Below, in pieces: positions 35,142-47,988 of a DNA stretch of 64,000 nt (the stretch's first letter is position 1; every line of letters starts with the position of its first letter). The notes below the pieces were generated by a model that was not told the origin of the DNA, searched no databases, and was given only the letters and a program-made list of their open reading frames with translations. This stretch comes from Siderastrea siderea (lineage: Eukaryota; Cnidaria; Anthozoa; Scleractinia; Rhizangiidae). Position numbers and translations under genes: made by a program. Location: contig OZ034972.1 of NCBI GenBank assembly GCA_964030785.1, positions 14,331,231-14,395,230 on the forward strand, in the 5' to 3' direction.

Positions 35142-35960
35142 AAAAAGAGCCAAGAAATCCCCGGAATTCCGCGGAAAAATTCCTGGCTTTCCACGCTTTT
35201 TTGCACATAAGGAAAAGCCAGGAAAGCCAGGAGTCTCTTGGCTTTCCAGGAAAGCGCGGAGACTCTTGGCTTTCCACGCTTTCCAGGAAATCCTGGAAAG
35301 CGTGGAAAGCCAAGAGACTCAGCACTTTCCGGGCTTTCCAAGATTCCACTGTCTCCTGGGAAGCCAGGAATGTTACTCCCAAAAGCCTGGGAAAGCCTGG
35401 AAAACCAGGAAGAAATGCTCCACGCTTTCCTGGCTTTCCCCTATGTGCAAAAAAGCGCGGAAAGCCAGAAATGATTCCCAGCTTTCCAGGATTCCGCGGT
35501 TTCTTGGAAAGCATGGGATACCAACCTGAAAAGCCTGGAAAAGCGTGGAAAGCCAGGAATAAATATTCCACGCTTTCCTGGCTTTTCCCTATGTGCAAAA
35601 AAGCGCGGATAGCCAGGAATGATTCCCAGCTTTCCGGGCTTTCCAGGACTCCACGGTTTCTTGGAAAGCATGGAATACCAACCCGAAAAGTATGGAGAGC
35701 CAGGAATAAATATTCCACGCTTTCCTGGCTTTTCCTTATGTTTAAAAAAGTGTGAAAGGCCTGGAATCGACTCCCAGCTTTCCAGGATTCCACGGTTTCT
35801 TGGAAAGCGCAGAATTCTATACCCGAAAAGCCTGGAAAAGCTGTGATGGAAAGCCAAGAAAAAATATTTCATACTTTCCTGGCTTTTCCCTCAGTATGCG
35901 AGAAACACAGAAATTTTTAGCACACATACCCCAAAGGCCTGGAAAATAGGGCTTTCCAGG
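35142..35960. repeat. Palindromic GGAAAGCC subterminal array, left end of copy B
   Basis: Dense GGAAAGCC and GGCTTTCC words. The second half is organised as ~150-bp tandem units: ATGTGCAAAAAAGCG recurs near 35441 and 35591, with variants near 35738 and 35893. Long frames on both strands rich in Lys-Pro-Gly or Phe-Pro-Gly are artefacts. Confidence 0.85.
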
Positions 35961-36411
35961 TCTTAGTGGTTTTCTAATGCTTAAATAGAATGAAATATTT
36001 TGGCCTTGCGTACATTTGCACATAAAATATAGTGGTAAATGATTGATTTCCTGGAAAGATTTTTCTCTCAGGGTTTCTCAAGAATTTATGCTGAAACAGC
36101 TATGTTTGCAGCGAATGAAAACAAAACAACAATTAAACTGAAAACTTTGTAGAAAGATTCAAGTGTAATATGTACTTTGTCTTGATTTACAATGAAAGAT
36201 GTTTTTCAGAAATAAATTACGTAAGGTAATGAATCAAGATTTGACTATATAAATGTGCACAAACTATTATTTTCTCCAGAAGAGCAATAAATTCATTTCA
36301 CTGTGAAAACAAAGTGTTTTGATGTTCCACTTCAGTCATTGGGATCAATACATATTGCACATGATGGACTAACAGTTAAATGTAAAATTTCAAGAAAAGA
36401 TTAATGTTTGT
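35961..36411. other. Giant-element interior, left part
   Basis: AT-rich; the matching part of copy A lies outside the window. No gene seen. Confidence 0.35.
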
Positions 36412-36754
36412 TGCATCAGTTCAAGTATGAAGGTGAAAACTGAAAAAAAATGAGTTTGGCTAACTCTAATACCGACACATGATTTGCAGTGAGTGAAAGC
36501 TCTCAAGGTTATCCCTCGCTTATTGGACCTTAATATTATATATTTCTTGTTTTCTGTCATACCAATGATGCAGGTTGTCAAAATTCAAATATGTGAATGA
36601 TCATATGCATTGCATGTTTTGTCCCAATTAAACTAAGGTCATGTTTTTGTGTGATTTACCGTATTTACTCGAATAAGCGCCGCCCGCCAACAAGCGCCGC
36701 CCTCGAATAAGCGCCGCATTTGCGACAAAAAAGTTAATAAGTGCAAGTAGTCTG

Positions 36755-36971
36755 TTTTCACGGCAGTCCCGAGTTATAAATCCTTCGGCTGCGCTTGTAA
36801 ATACCAAACTGGTTTGCCTCCCGCCAGTTGGGATTCTTAAAACATGTTATGTTTCATTTACAATATTTGTTTCATTTGTTTGAGTGGCACGCCTGTGAAA
36901 TAGCTGGTCTGTCGTAAGGCGGTACCAAGGATAGCTAAGCGCGTTGACCACTATAATCATCAATTTACATT
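36755..36971 (-). mobile_element. ~217-bp insertion specific to copy B, possible tRNA-derived SINE
   Basis: Copy A reads directly from AAGTAGTCTG to TTCAGCG (near 344-355); copy B has about 217 extra bases. On the minus strand it ends GGATTTATAACTCGGGACTG, reminiscent of a tRNA B-box (GGTTCGAACTC-like) and of coral SINE tails. No clear A-box or target duplication was found, so the class is uncertain. Confidence 0.45.
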
Positions 36972-37349
36972 TTTTCAGCGTTTTTTTCTTGCCGCGTCCA
37001 ATTTTTGAATAAGCACCGCCCTCGAATAAGCACCGCATTTGAGGCGCGAAAAATTTAATGTGTATGCTTGATGCAATCGTGTACACAGTGAGATACATAC
37101 AACCCAAGCAATTCTCTCAACTTGGTGAATCATTTTCATGAACTAATAATTATAGCAGTTTGATATATAATATTAAATCTAATATATGCTGCCTACCGCT
37201 TTCTTGTAACTTAAGTTTCTGGTTTCATTATGAAGCCTGATCACCATTCTGTTCTCCGTGGCTCTCTACTCTTGGAATTATAGAGAAATACATATGTATT
37301 TACTTCTGCAGTCTTCTGATCATCGCACTCTTTGATAGATGAACTGGAC

Positions 37350-40300
37350 TGAAAGCTACCAAGGAGCACTTGCACAACCCCATGCCCGGCACGACAGTGA
37401 TCTTTTCTTTTCAAACACGAATCCCTGCATGTTGAAGAAGAAAATTAATGATTTTCATTAAATTCAACCAAGATTCAACTTGATTTGTCAGGTACATGGG
37501 AATTAACAATGAATCCTGATTATAGTGATGTGGTCATGGCCTCTCAACAGCTAGCTTAATTGGGGAGAACTGTAGGTGATAAACTATTAAAAGAATAAAG
37601 CAAAGAGAAGGGCCGTCAAAATTGTATTTGAAACTGGGTCTGAGGGAGAACACAAGTTACTGTAATTTTTAAACACAAAGCCAAAAAGGGCCTTCCTTGA
37701 TAACTGCAGCCTTTTGGGAGCTGGTTAGGTTTTGACCCTCAGGTACAACACCATTTATCACAGTCATACTGCTAAGGGAACTAACAATGTTTTATCCCTT
37801 TCACTCCCAGAGTCAGTTATGGATCACTTAAAGTGGTTCTAACTTTTGAGTTTGAGGATGAAATCGTATGGTTTGACCATTCAAATGAAACCTCTTTAGC
37901 AGTACTTTAACATAGTGCTATATCAGGAATTTCTGACTTGTCTTGAACTGCTTGAATTCTCATTCTGGGCACTCCTGGGAGTAAAAGGGTAAACTAGTTC
38001 AAAGCTATATGAAGAGAACTTTAAAGCCATACCTCGAAAAACAGGAATCAATTCAATGAGTTCTAAGAATTGATTGCTTCTTAATGCACTGGCCATCATC
38101 ATACATACAGCTTCTGGTACTCCTTAGAATATTATTAAAACTGACCATGGAACACAGAACTCACCATTTGCAAAGCTTGAAAATTGTTGCATGGTGTCTG
38201 AGAACGTATTATTTGGTCTCTGTCAAGTGTGGTACACCACCCAAAAGAAATCACACAAATGAGTTAGAACAAATTGGGACTTCAACATTCCTGGCTGCAA
38301 GAGCTGATTAATTTCTTGGTAACAAAATTGTGTATTATGAATAAAGAATCAGTTCAGGTGTAGAGCAAGCTACTCAATTTCCTACGAACGAATTCGACCA
38401 TTGAAAAACGTTGGTTGGTCGGTCAGAATTAATGCATGTAACAAGCCAGCCTAGCTTATTTGGTGCTTTCCTTATGACAAGCCAGCATCATTGACACACT
38501 AATATTTTAAAACCAAAAAGAGAAAGGCAGCCAAAACTGTATTTGAAACCCAGGGTCTAAGGGAGAACAGAAGTTGCTGTAATTTTTAAACACAGAGCCA
38601 AACGGGGCCTTTTTAAAAACAGCCTCTTTGGGAGCTGATGAGGTTTTCACCCTCAGGTACAGACACCTGAATTATCACAGTCATACTGCTAAAGCAGAGG
38701 GAACTAACAATGTTTTATCCCTTTCACTCCCAGAGTCAGTTATGGACACATTTAAAGTGATTCTAACTTTTGAGTCTGAGGATGAAATCGTATGGCTTGA
38801 CCATACAATGCTGGGAATGCTGGGCACTCCTGGGAGTAAAAGGGTAAACTAGTTCAAAGCTATATAAAGAGAAATTTAAAGCCATACGTCGAAAAACAGG
38901 AATCAAATAAATGAGTTCTAAGATGATTGCTTCTTGCACTGGCCATCATCATACATACAGGTTCTGGTACTGTCGCTTAGAATGTTATTAAAACTGAACA
39001 TAGGACACAGAACTCACCATTTGCAAAGCTTGAAAATTGTTGCATGGTGTTTGAGAACACATTATTTGGTCTCTGTCACTGTGGTACACCACCCAAAAGA
39101 AATCACACAAATAAGTTAGAACAAATTGGGACTTCAACATTCCTGGCTGCAAGAGCTGATAAATTTCTTAGTAAAAAAATTGTGTCAGTATTGTATCAAT
39201 GAAGAATCAGTTCAGGTGTAGAACAAGCTACTCAAGTTTCTACGAACGAATTCGACCATTGAAAAACGTTGGTTGGTCGGTCAGAATGCATGTAACAAGC
39301 CAGCCTAGCTTATTTGGTGCTTTCCTTATGACAAGCCAGCATCATTGACACACTAATATTTTAAAACCAAAAAGAGAAAGGCAGCCAAAATTGTATTTGA
39401 AACCCAGGGTCTGTGGGAGAACAGAAGTTGCTGTAATTTTTAAACACAGAGCCAAACAGGGCCTTTTTAAAAACAGCCTCTTTGGGAGCTGATGAGGTTT
39501 TCACCCTCAGGTACAACACCAATTATCACAGTCATACTGTTAAAGCAGAGGGAACTAACAATGTTTTATCCCTTTCACTCCCAGAGTCAGTTATGGACAC
39601 ATTTAAAGTGGTTCTAACTTTTGAGTCTGAGGATGAAATCGTATGGTGTGACCATACAAATGACACTGTTTTAGCATTACTTTAACATAATGCTATATCA
39701 GGAATTTCTGACCTGTCTTGAACTGTTTGACTTCTCATTCTGGGCACTCCTGGGAGTAAAAGGGTAAACTAGTTCAAAGCTATATGAAGAGAAATTTAAA
39801 GGCATATGTCGAAAAACAGGAATCAAAAGGAGTCCTAAGATGATTGCCTTTCTTGCACTGGCCATCATCATACATATAGCTTCTGGTACTGTCGCTTAGA
39901 ATATTATTAAAACTGAACAAAGAACACAGAACTTACCAATTGCAAAGCTTGCAAATTGTTGCATGGTGTCTGAGAAGGCATTATTTGGTCTCTGTCACTG
40001 TGGTACACCACCCAAAAGAAGTCAGACAAATAAGTTAAAACAAATTGGGACTTCAACATTCCTTGCTGCAAGAGCTGATTATTTTCTTAGTAAAAAATTG
40101 TGTATTATGAATGAACGAATCTGATCGTTGAAAAAGGTTGGAAAACCACCTTCCAAACGCAAATTCGAGTTAAGTACGGATAAATAGCGCATAAAGATAT
40201 CCAAGGATCGGTCAGAATGCATGTAACAAGCCCCAGCTTCATCGTCGGTTTCCTTATGACAAGCTAGCATCATTGACACACTAATATTTTCAAACCAAAA
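37350..40300 (+). repeat. ~0.9-kb tandem array, copy B (about three units)
   Basis: Equivalent of 836-6370. The GGGAGCTG(G/A)T word recurs near 37716, 38629 and 39484 (spacings about 913 and 855 bp). It lacks the 1.83-kb transposon of copy A and about one unit. Confidence 0.8.
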
Positions 40301-41770
40301 AGAAGCTCAAAATGGAGTTTGAGGAAGACTTAATGCTTAAGCTTCTGTTCACCGGTACGTTTAGAACCTCGTTTTAATAAAGTAAGAAGGGACGAGAAAT
40401 GAAAAACCCTGATTAGAAACGCTTTAGTACCCTTGTTTATGGCGCTTTCAATGGTAAATGTCAAAGAGACTTACCTTTGTAATATCCATGTAAGCCTTAG
40501 TTAAGTCAAAAAGTAGAAAAATTATTCTCCGAAAGGTCTTCCAAACGCAGCCGTATCTTTTCTCTTCCGACTCACTTTGTACGCGTCAGTTCTATCTTGG
40601 TTGTGATTGGCCAAAGAGAGGCTTGCCCGGCAAGCGGCGAAAACGGCGGGAAACTAGCTACCTCTGCTCCAGTCTCTTTTCGTCCGGGCGTTAAGCAGGC
40701 AGCCATTTTGTTTGATGCGGTCAGGATCAGTGAAGTTTTTGAAAAGTTAAAAGCTGATCTTTGGGGATTTTGTGAATTTTTGTTCATCTGAGCAGTGCAT
40801 AGAACAGGCATGTGCCCTAAAAAGAACTGATCGTAAGGGACAAACATGAAGGATAAAAAAATCGTGTCTGACATTGGCTGAGCTTCAGAGCAAGGTGAAT
40901 ATCGAATGCCATCCTGCGTTTTGTAAGTGAACTCGAGCGAACTTCCAGATTATTAAGTGTTTAAAAAACATTGCTGAACCACCCAGTCGACCCAGTACCG
41001 TGGTTGTTTTTGAACAAGACAAGTAAGCAACTGGAAAAAACGATACCAAAGGTGAGTACATGTATCAACAGTGTCACAGACACATGTCAGAAACATGTTT
41101 TATATAATTAACCATTTTGTTTTTCGTTTTTACCTTTCCACGAATCATGAGAGGCTTAAGCCGGATTAGGAAAATAAATACCCGCCGGATTAGGAAAATA
41201 AATACCCGCTGTTTAGGTATTTTTAACCTAAATCTCTGTAGGAGTTACAACAAGAACCACCCTATGTTAAAAAGCAGATCAGAAACATCAATCGTAAGAG
41301 AAAGGTGTCAATGCCCACTTAATCCGAGCACGTATTTTCGGCCACATATTCTTCTCACATGTCCTTTGCTTAAGGCCGGATATTAATCTTTCGTGGAAGT
41401 TTTTAGTTAGCATGCAAGGAAATTACTGAACAGTAAAGAACAGGCCAACTAATGTCCTGGTGCATCCGTTAAATCCAGGTAAATTTTACTCAAGGAGTTA
41501 AAGGGACATTGTCATGGATTGGCATGCGTGAACAACACCCACTTCCAGTCACGCCGATTGACTTCAAAACATTGACCACTCTCTTTTTTGGTCTTTTGGG
41601 GGAATCAGATATTTGTTTTCGTCCAGAGTTTCTGCATTTTCTACCACGACTGGCATGACTTGTCCACACCATTTGAAATTTGGCACTTCAAACTTGAAAA
41701 GTCTGCTTGAATTTTTCAAGTTTCGATTCTAGTAACTGCTGCATTTGCTTAGGTGATGTTGTCCCTTTAA
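40301..41770. other. Giant-element interior, copy B, no gene recognised
   Basis: Counterpart of 6371-7827. A 27-bp local tandem duplication (GCCGGATTAGGAAAATAAAT repeated near 41160-41210) is specific to this copy. Confidence 0.4.
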
Positions 41771-41974
41771 TGCGCTGATCAATTCCAAACTTCAACATAT
41801 CCCCCCGGGCGACCCCCCAGGTATTTAACAACTTTTGAACATTGGCTCCTTCAAATCCTCCCCACCCCGACCGGGACCAAAATTGTGTTCAAATGCCCTA
41901 CCCTTAAGTGCCAGCTTTGATTGTCAAATGCCCCTCCCAAAGAACAAAATGTTTTTAGTAGGAATAATACAGAC

Positions 41975-42213
41975 CAGGGGCGGATCCAGGAATTTCTGAA
42001 AGGGGGGGTTGTACACTATTGTAGTAACCTTTAACGCCAATGGTGTGGAAGGCGAGTTACGGCCCCGTGCCTCTGGCACGAGCTCTTAAGGGGTCCGGAG
42101 CCATGCCCCTCCCCCCAAAAAATATTGTTTCCGATTTTTCCCTCTATAACAAAACAAATGCTGCTCAAAGGGGGGTTGCAACCCCCTCAACCCCTCCCCT
42201 GGATCCGCCTCTG
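41975..42213. mobile_element. 239-bp MITE, CAGGGGCGGATCCAGG ends, CAGAC target duplication
   Basis: Inverted ends CAGGGGCGGATCCAGG and CAGAGGCGGATCCAGG are flanked by CAGAC at 41970-41974 and 42214-42218. Copy A has the empty site (AATACAGACATTTTG) near 8031, which confirms a 5-bp duplication. CAGGG/CAGAG termini are hAT-like. Confidence 0.85.
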
Positions 42214-42794
42214 CAGACATTTTGAATTTATTCTGGTGTATGGCTTTTAACATAAATCTCACTTCTATATGGCATTGCAGTTGCCTTTACTGAATGTTCC
42301 AGTTGTTTTAGAGTGAGTCAGGTCAATAGCTCCCAACGATACTAAAAATGTACTCATAAATTTTGTGTATTAAGGTAGTGATTAATACAAGGATCATGGT
42401 ATAACATAGTTCTTGTGACTTTATATGATGTTGCCCTTTTTACCACTGATAGTGTTTAGCTTGAGGTGGTAAAAATTAACACAAAATTAATACTAAACAG
42501 ACTCTACATGTACTTTTCATAAATACAGTGTACATGTGCCTTCAAAAATACTGCAGAGCTTCTGAAGCCCCTTTTTCGCCAGCCATTCGCTCATAAAAGC
42601 GAGGTCTTTGCCTATAAATTGGTCCGTATTAACAACCACGTGCGTTAGGCGTCGGACAAAAAAGATTTTAAACTTGGCACTCCCGGTTCAAATTCCTTAC
42701 CATACCCTGGCAAAGGTCAAATTCCCCACCCCCGGAAAGGCCTTTTGTGTCAAATTCCCTACTCCCTTGGCACAGAAAATAGTCAAATGCCTGG

Positions 42795-43162
42795 CAGGGT
42801 TCTATCTAGGATTTATCGTTTGGGGGGAGAAGTCCCGAGTGGCCAAAGGCCACGAGCTTCCTAAGGGGGTTCGGGGACATGCCCCCCGGAAATGTTTTGA
42901 AACGAATATACACTGAGATGCAATCTGGAGCATTTTGAAACACAATTTTGAGATAATGTTTGTAATACTCTATGTTCATTGTCATATAGTGTTCTTAGAC
43001 AGGGAATACTTACTTCATGTGCACTGACCTCGTCGCGTCTGGTTGATTTTTCCTATATAGTTACTTATATACTGTAATGATAACAATATTTTTTTGGGGG
43101 GGGAAGCTGGGTATTTTGGGGGGGGAAGCTTCTACCCCTCAAATACCCTAGATAGAGCCCTG
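42795..43162. mobile_element. Copy B of the CAGGGTTCTA MITE
   Basis: Flanked by CCTGG on both sides (42790-42794; 43163-43167). Orthologue of 8608-8984, so it inserted before the giant element copied. Confidence 0.65.
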
Positions 43163-43480
43163 CCTGGGGTATGCCCGGGGGGGTGGATGTTGAAGTTTCA
43201 AACTGATCGGCGCATACATGTAACAGATAAATTCCTGCACAATAAACCTTTCTTAGACTGGTGAGGAAATAAATTTGTTTTTGGCTCGTGCACAAGGAAA
43301 TTATTGAACAGTAAAGAACAGGCAAACTAATGCCCTGGTCCATCTGTTAAACCCAGGGAAATTTTACCCAAGGAGTTAACAGATAAATTACTGGACAATA
43401 CTGAAGCCTTTCTTTGGCAAAGAAAATCTGCCATTTTGACTCTAGAGTTATATCGGTTTTATGTGTGTCTATTAAGCAAT

Positions 43481-45479
43481 CGGCTGTTTCACAATCAAGC
43501 CGTACCTTTTGGCAGTCAGTTAGGGTCAAAAATAAATTTCTACGTACATTTCCACAAATAAATCTTTTGTGCAAGAAGCTTGGTGTCTTTGGCACACATG
43601 CCTGAAAGATCTTCGCACAAACTTCTTTTTTTCAAGCTAAACAAAACACCCCTTTCAAATGATCCTCTGGGGGTACGGGGTAGTCAGTGTTTTGACTTGA
43701 CAGATAAAAGGTTTAGATCCTATTCCAAGCACATTTTGATGTAAAATCCTGTAGTTTGTGCTTCATTTATGAAAGAAAAAAAAATTTTTTAACTCCACTT
43801 AATTGGTAGGAATCGACATGGTCGTCTTCCAATGTAACTACTAAGGTAGAGGAAATTTTTTAAGAGAGCAAGAGAGTATTTTACTTAATGGAGTAAAAGC
43901 AACCGCAGTGACATGTAATGCTTCATATTATCAAAAATAGCATATCATTAGAAAGAAAGAAACTATAAATAGCCTTCAATTCACTGATATTGAGGCACAA
44001 GTTTGCCAAGATCTAGCTGTGCCAAAGGGGTACGGACACTACAACATCACAGAACTTACCACCTGAACTCTAATGGCAAGCAAATAATAATAATAAACAT
44101 ATGGAAATACACTCTTTCCAAATGAAATATAGTTATTCTATAACAAGAGAAAGCATTTTGTGTATTTTTTAAAGCATAGCGTGTAGAAATGGCACTTGAC
44201 CATGATAATCAAATGTCTTCAGGCATACAAGGCGGGGTGGATGCCACCCTCTCCCGTAAGGTTTTTGCCAGTTTTATCAAGAGGATTTTTTATCAGAACA
44301 TGCCATTTTCAGTAGCTGTACGCATATCCCTATAACACATTTTGGTATAGGTTTGGTGAGAATTGGTTCCTATGGCTATGAGATATAATGTCATAAGTAG
44401 CAGGCTCAAGCCTTTATCGAATAAAAATGCATGTTTTCATCTCTTTTCTGTGAAAAAAGCACAAAAAGCAGCAACATGTTTAATTACATCATATTTTTCA
44501 TGTCTAACATTGGAAAATTTTAATTTCCTCCCTCTTTTGGCATCTTTTAAATCCTAAGTAAAATCCAAGATGGCCACCATCTTGGATTATGTCACTGGCC
44601 CCCAACCCATAACATTTACCTCAATCTTAATTTATCTTTCACTTTTTATCAGTAGCTTAACTACAGTTAGTTTTGTGGGGCATATTGAGACAATGTGTTG
44701 CTAGGAATGGTAATGGACACATTGTAGGGGGACGGACACTACATTTGGCAACAAATCTTAATATACTGTATTTTCTTACTTGTTGAAGCCAGCAATCACA
44801 TTTATATGTCAGTTGTATATGACAACTGTAAGCAAACATGATGTGCCTTTGTTGGCTAAAAGCAGATAATAGACAGAGGGATAACAGTAGGGGGACGGAC
44901 ATTACAGAATGTTCCGAAAATCCTAGGGTGTGTGTTTGAGCAGTCAGAGAGAGAGCTGATAGACATCAGTTACAACAAAAAATTCACACATTTTATAAGG
45001 AGTAATAAAGCCAATTTTTTATGTAAGATCTGTTGAGTTTTCACATTTTTTAATGGTTTTAATGAATTTGAATCAATAACCATATTATATAAGAGAAAAT
45101 CCGTAACAGTGGTGAGTTTGGTAATAGATGCCAATAAAAAAAATGGCCTACTTGTTCTTCAATTCAACGTTCAGTAAAAAGGAAGATGATAGACGACGTT
45201 CTGGGTTGATTGAATATTCAAGTAAATAATTTTTCTCTTCAAAGATTCTTCCTTTTATTTGATACCGTAACAGTGTAATTGGCCCATTTCTTAATGACAT
45301 AAACCTTTGTATCTTTGGCAAACATTAACCGCTTTCCAAAATTTTTGTTTTTGTCTTGTTTAGCACAAGTTCCTACTGCTTACAACTTTAGAATGATCTT
45401 TCTGCTTGTTATAATTTTTAAAGGAAACCCTTGTAACACTATGTCAAGGAAATGGGTACACTTGACTGTGAAACAGCTG
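43481..45479. mobile_element. 2.0-kb transposon specific to copy B, AAT target duplication
   Basis: Inverted ends CGGCTGTTTCACAATCAAG and CAGCTGTTTCACAGTCAAG are flanked by AAT at 43478-43480 and 45480-45482. Copy A has the uninterrupted AGCAATGCAAATATT near 9293. No open frame longer than about 90 codons, so it is non-autonomous. The GGGGGACGGACA word occurs twice inside (near 44730 and 44890). Confidence 0.8.
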
Positions 45480-45482
45480 AAT

Positions 45483-47264
45483 GCAAATATTATCCGTTAC
45501 TTGCAATTGTGCATACAAGACTGAGCTAGTACATCTCAGTTGAGGTTTATATTAACCGGTGTAAACCATAAAATCATTATTCTTCCATAATGCCCACCAG
45601 AATGTATTTTCCTACTTTGTAGCAAAAACTGTCATCCAAGATGTTTTCTGCTCCAAATTATGCTGTACATGTAGATCACAATAAACTCGTTACACCTTAA
45701 ACCTTTGTCATAATAGGGTTTAAACTTTGCTGTAAAAGCCCACTGGGTTCTGCTCTCCATGCTTTACCATTTGTAGAATTTCATTTTATCCTGCCAGAAA
45801 GATTAAAATATAATATTTTATTGAGTGACTTACCAGATATTGTTGGGAGAAATCTCACCTTACCACACAGATAAATGTAGAGGTTCAGCTACTTTTTCTG
45901 CTAACACTGCAGAGGGCTCTTAAAGGCAGTCGAGTTGAAAACTTTTCCTTTCACTATAATCTTATGCCAAAATGTTGCAGAATTACACGGAGCGGAGGGA
46001 TTTCTCCTATCACAGGTGCTTTGTTATATATTAGCCTTGTTGATTTGCCTTAAAAAATAGTGTCATTGTTGACAGAAATAGGGTCTCTAAGGTAATTATC
46101 GTTTTATGATACTAGACATATCCAGCAGGAAATTCCTGAAATATATATTTTTTTACCGCAATGATGTTAACAGATGAATCCACTGAATCCTGAAAAGGCC
46201 CATGTGTAAGCTGCTCATGTATCAAAGTCAGTTATGTGATGTCAGAAAGCCTTCGTACATACACATTTGTCAACATTGTGCATCTTGCATCCGATTCGGA
46301 TCTGAACATGCAGAGTTAAAAACATTATTCCAGAGATATTGAACTCTGCATGAATACTTTACTGAGTGAAATTAACCCCTCCCCCCCCCCCCCCCCCCAT
46401 CATTCATTTTGCCCAAGACTGGGCGAAATGAAGCAGCTTCTAAACAGTTATTTGCTTAACTAGAACATTCAAATTTATATTAGGTCTCTCACTGGTACTT
46501 TGGGAATGTTGATCTTTCAACCTGCATTATGCAGGCCTTCTGATAGTGTTCGAAAAATTCTTTTAATGATGTCTATAATTTGGTCGAACTAAAAAAGAAA
46601 TTAAAGCCTTAAAGGGCTAATTATTTTGTTCATTCTGTTGCTAATTCTAGAAATTTTAATTTTCTCATATACATTGTAATAATCTTCTTGAAAAATTTTC
46701 CCACTTCGCTTCCTATTTTTGTTCAAAGCTCTCCTAAAATCTTGACGGACCATACCGCATGACACCAAGTAATATAAAAGCTGTCAGTTTAATGAGATAT
46801 TTAGATAAAACTTTAACTGAAATACAAATTGCTTAGTAAAGTAAAACCATTTTCTTTTTTTAGGAGATCTTCATGACCTTGCAATTCACAACAGGCTTGC
46901 TGCTTCAAATGACTAAGACATGGACTTCATCTCACTGGTATTTCTTTAATTAATTAAGACAAACTTGTATTCAGTGAACACCCTCGCTGCTTGCTACTGG
47001 GTGTACATGTACATGTACAGTGTATTAGAGATAAACTATTCTTTACAGGAAATATTTACAGGTAAAAATGAATTTTTGGGGCTTTCCGTAGTTCTGTCCT
47101 CTTGACAAAGGGTGTTTGATCAATGCATTTACATCTGTTTTCTTATAGAAATGCAGATTGCTGCTACCAAAATAAAGACAGTTAAAATAATTTTACCTGT
47201 CCTTGCTGTTTTTTCTGGAGTTTGCTGTTTTATTGCATTTGAGATCTTTAACAACAACAACGAC
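45483..47264. other. Giant-element interior, copy B, no gene recognised
   Basis: Counterpart of 9297-11120. A C-run near 46379-46400 is longer than in copy A. No gene seen. Confidence 0.4.
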
Positions 47265-47988
47265 AACTAGTCCGGCGGATAAGTGTCATTTTAAGAACTA
47301 ATCGTGCACTTTATGATAAAAACATAAAACTTGGCACACAAATACTATATATCATGAGGAATATTTTAAAGATTATAGGCAACCTGGATATGACCTTTTC
47401 CGGGGGGGAGAGCCATTTTTCAAAATGGCCGCCAGCCAGAATCTTTTTTATGACAGCATGGTGCAAAATTACTAAATGAAAGGTTAAATAACTATTTTTG
47501 AGGCTGGTCACTCTTTAACGTAGGTCCAGAGTTTTTAAAATTGTGTGAAAATAAACTTTTGAATTTTTTTCTGGAAATTACTGTCATTTTGAGGTGAATT
47601 TATGCAAATTAGATTTTCGAATGAATTCATCCACAAACATTTTATCATAATATCTTGCAACTGTTCCCTTTTTTAAGTTCCTCTTAAAAAACTTATTTTA
47701 ACTTGTTTCAACACTGTTTTTAAGTACGTATACTGTGCAAGAGCAAAATGTTAAAAACACACGTTTGCAATAATCGCCGCCATCAAAAAAAGGAATCGCC
47801 GAAAAATGTTTGAGAAAGTTATTGTTTTGTTTTTTGTTTTTCAAGTGTGAATGCAAATTGTATTTTCACGTGCATATATTGTACCAGGTAATCAGGTCTA
47901 TTGTTTTCTTCTGTGTGCCACGTTGCTGCCTTGTTTTCGATGCCGTTCAAAATATTACGATCGCTTATCTAATCCGCTTCTAAACAAA

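Larger units (their letters stand above)
41771..43214. mobile_element. Copy B of the TG..TCAATT element (with extra 239-bp insertion)
   Basis: Same termini as 7828-9034 (TGCGCTGATCAATTCCAAAC at the left). It carries the nested MITE at 42795-43162 and a further insertion at 41975-42213 that copy A lacks. Confidence 0.65.

Noticed and set aside
35032..35872. Collagen-like Lys-Pro-Gly and Phe-Pro-Gly frames on both strands
   Set aside because: They come from the GGAAAGCC palindromic array; only the first ~50 codons from 34986 are true exon.
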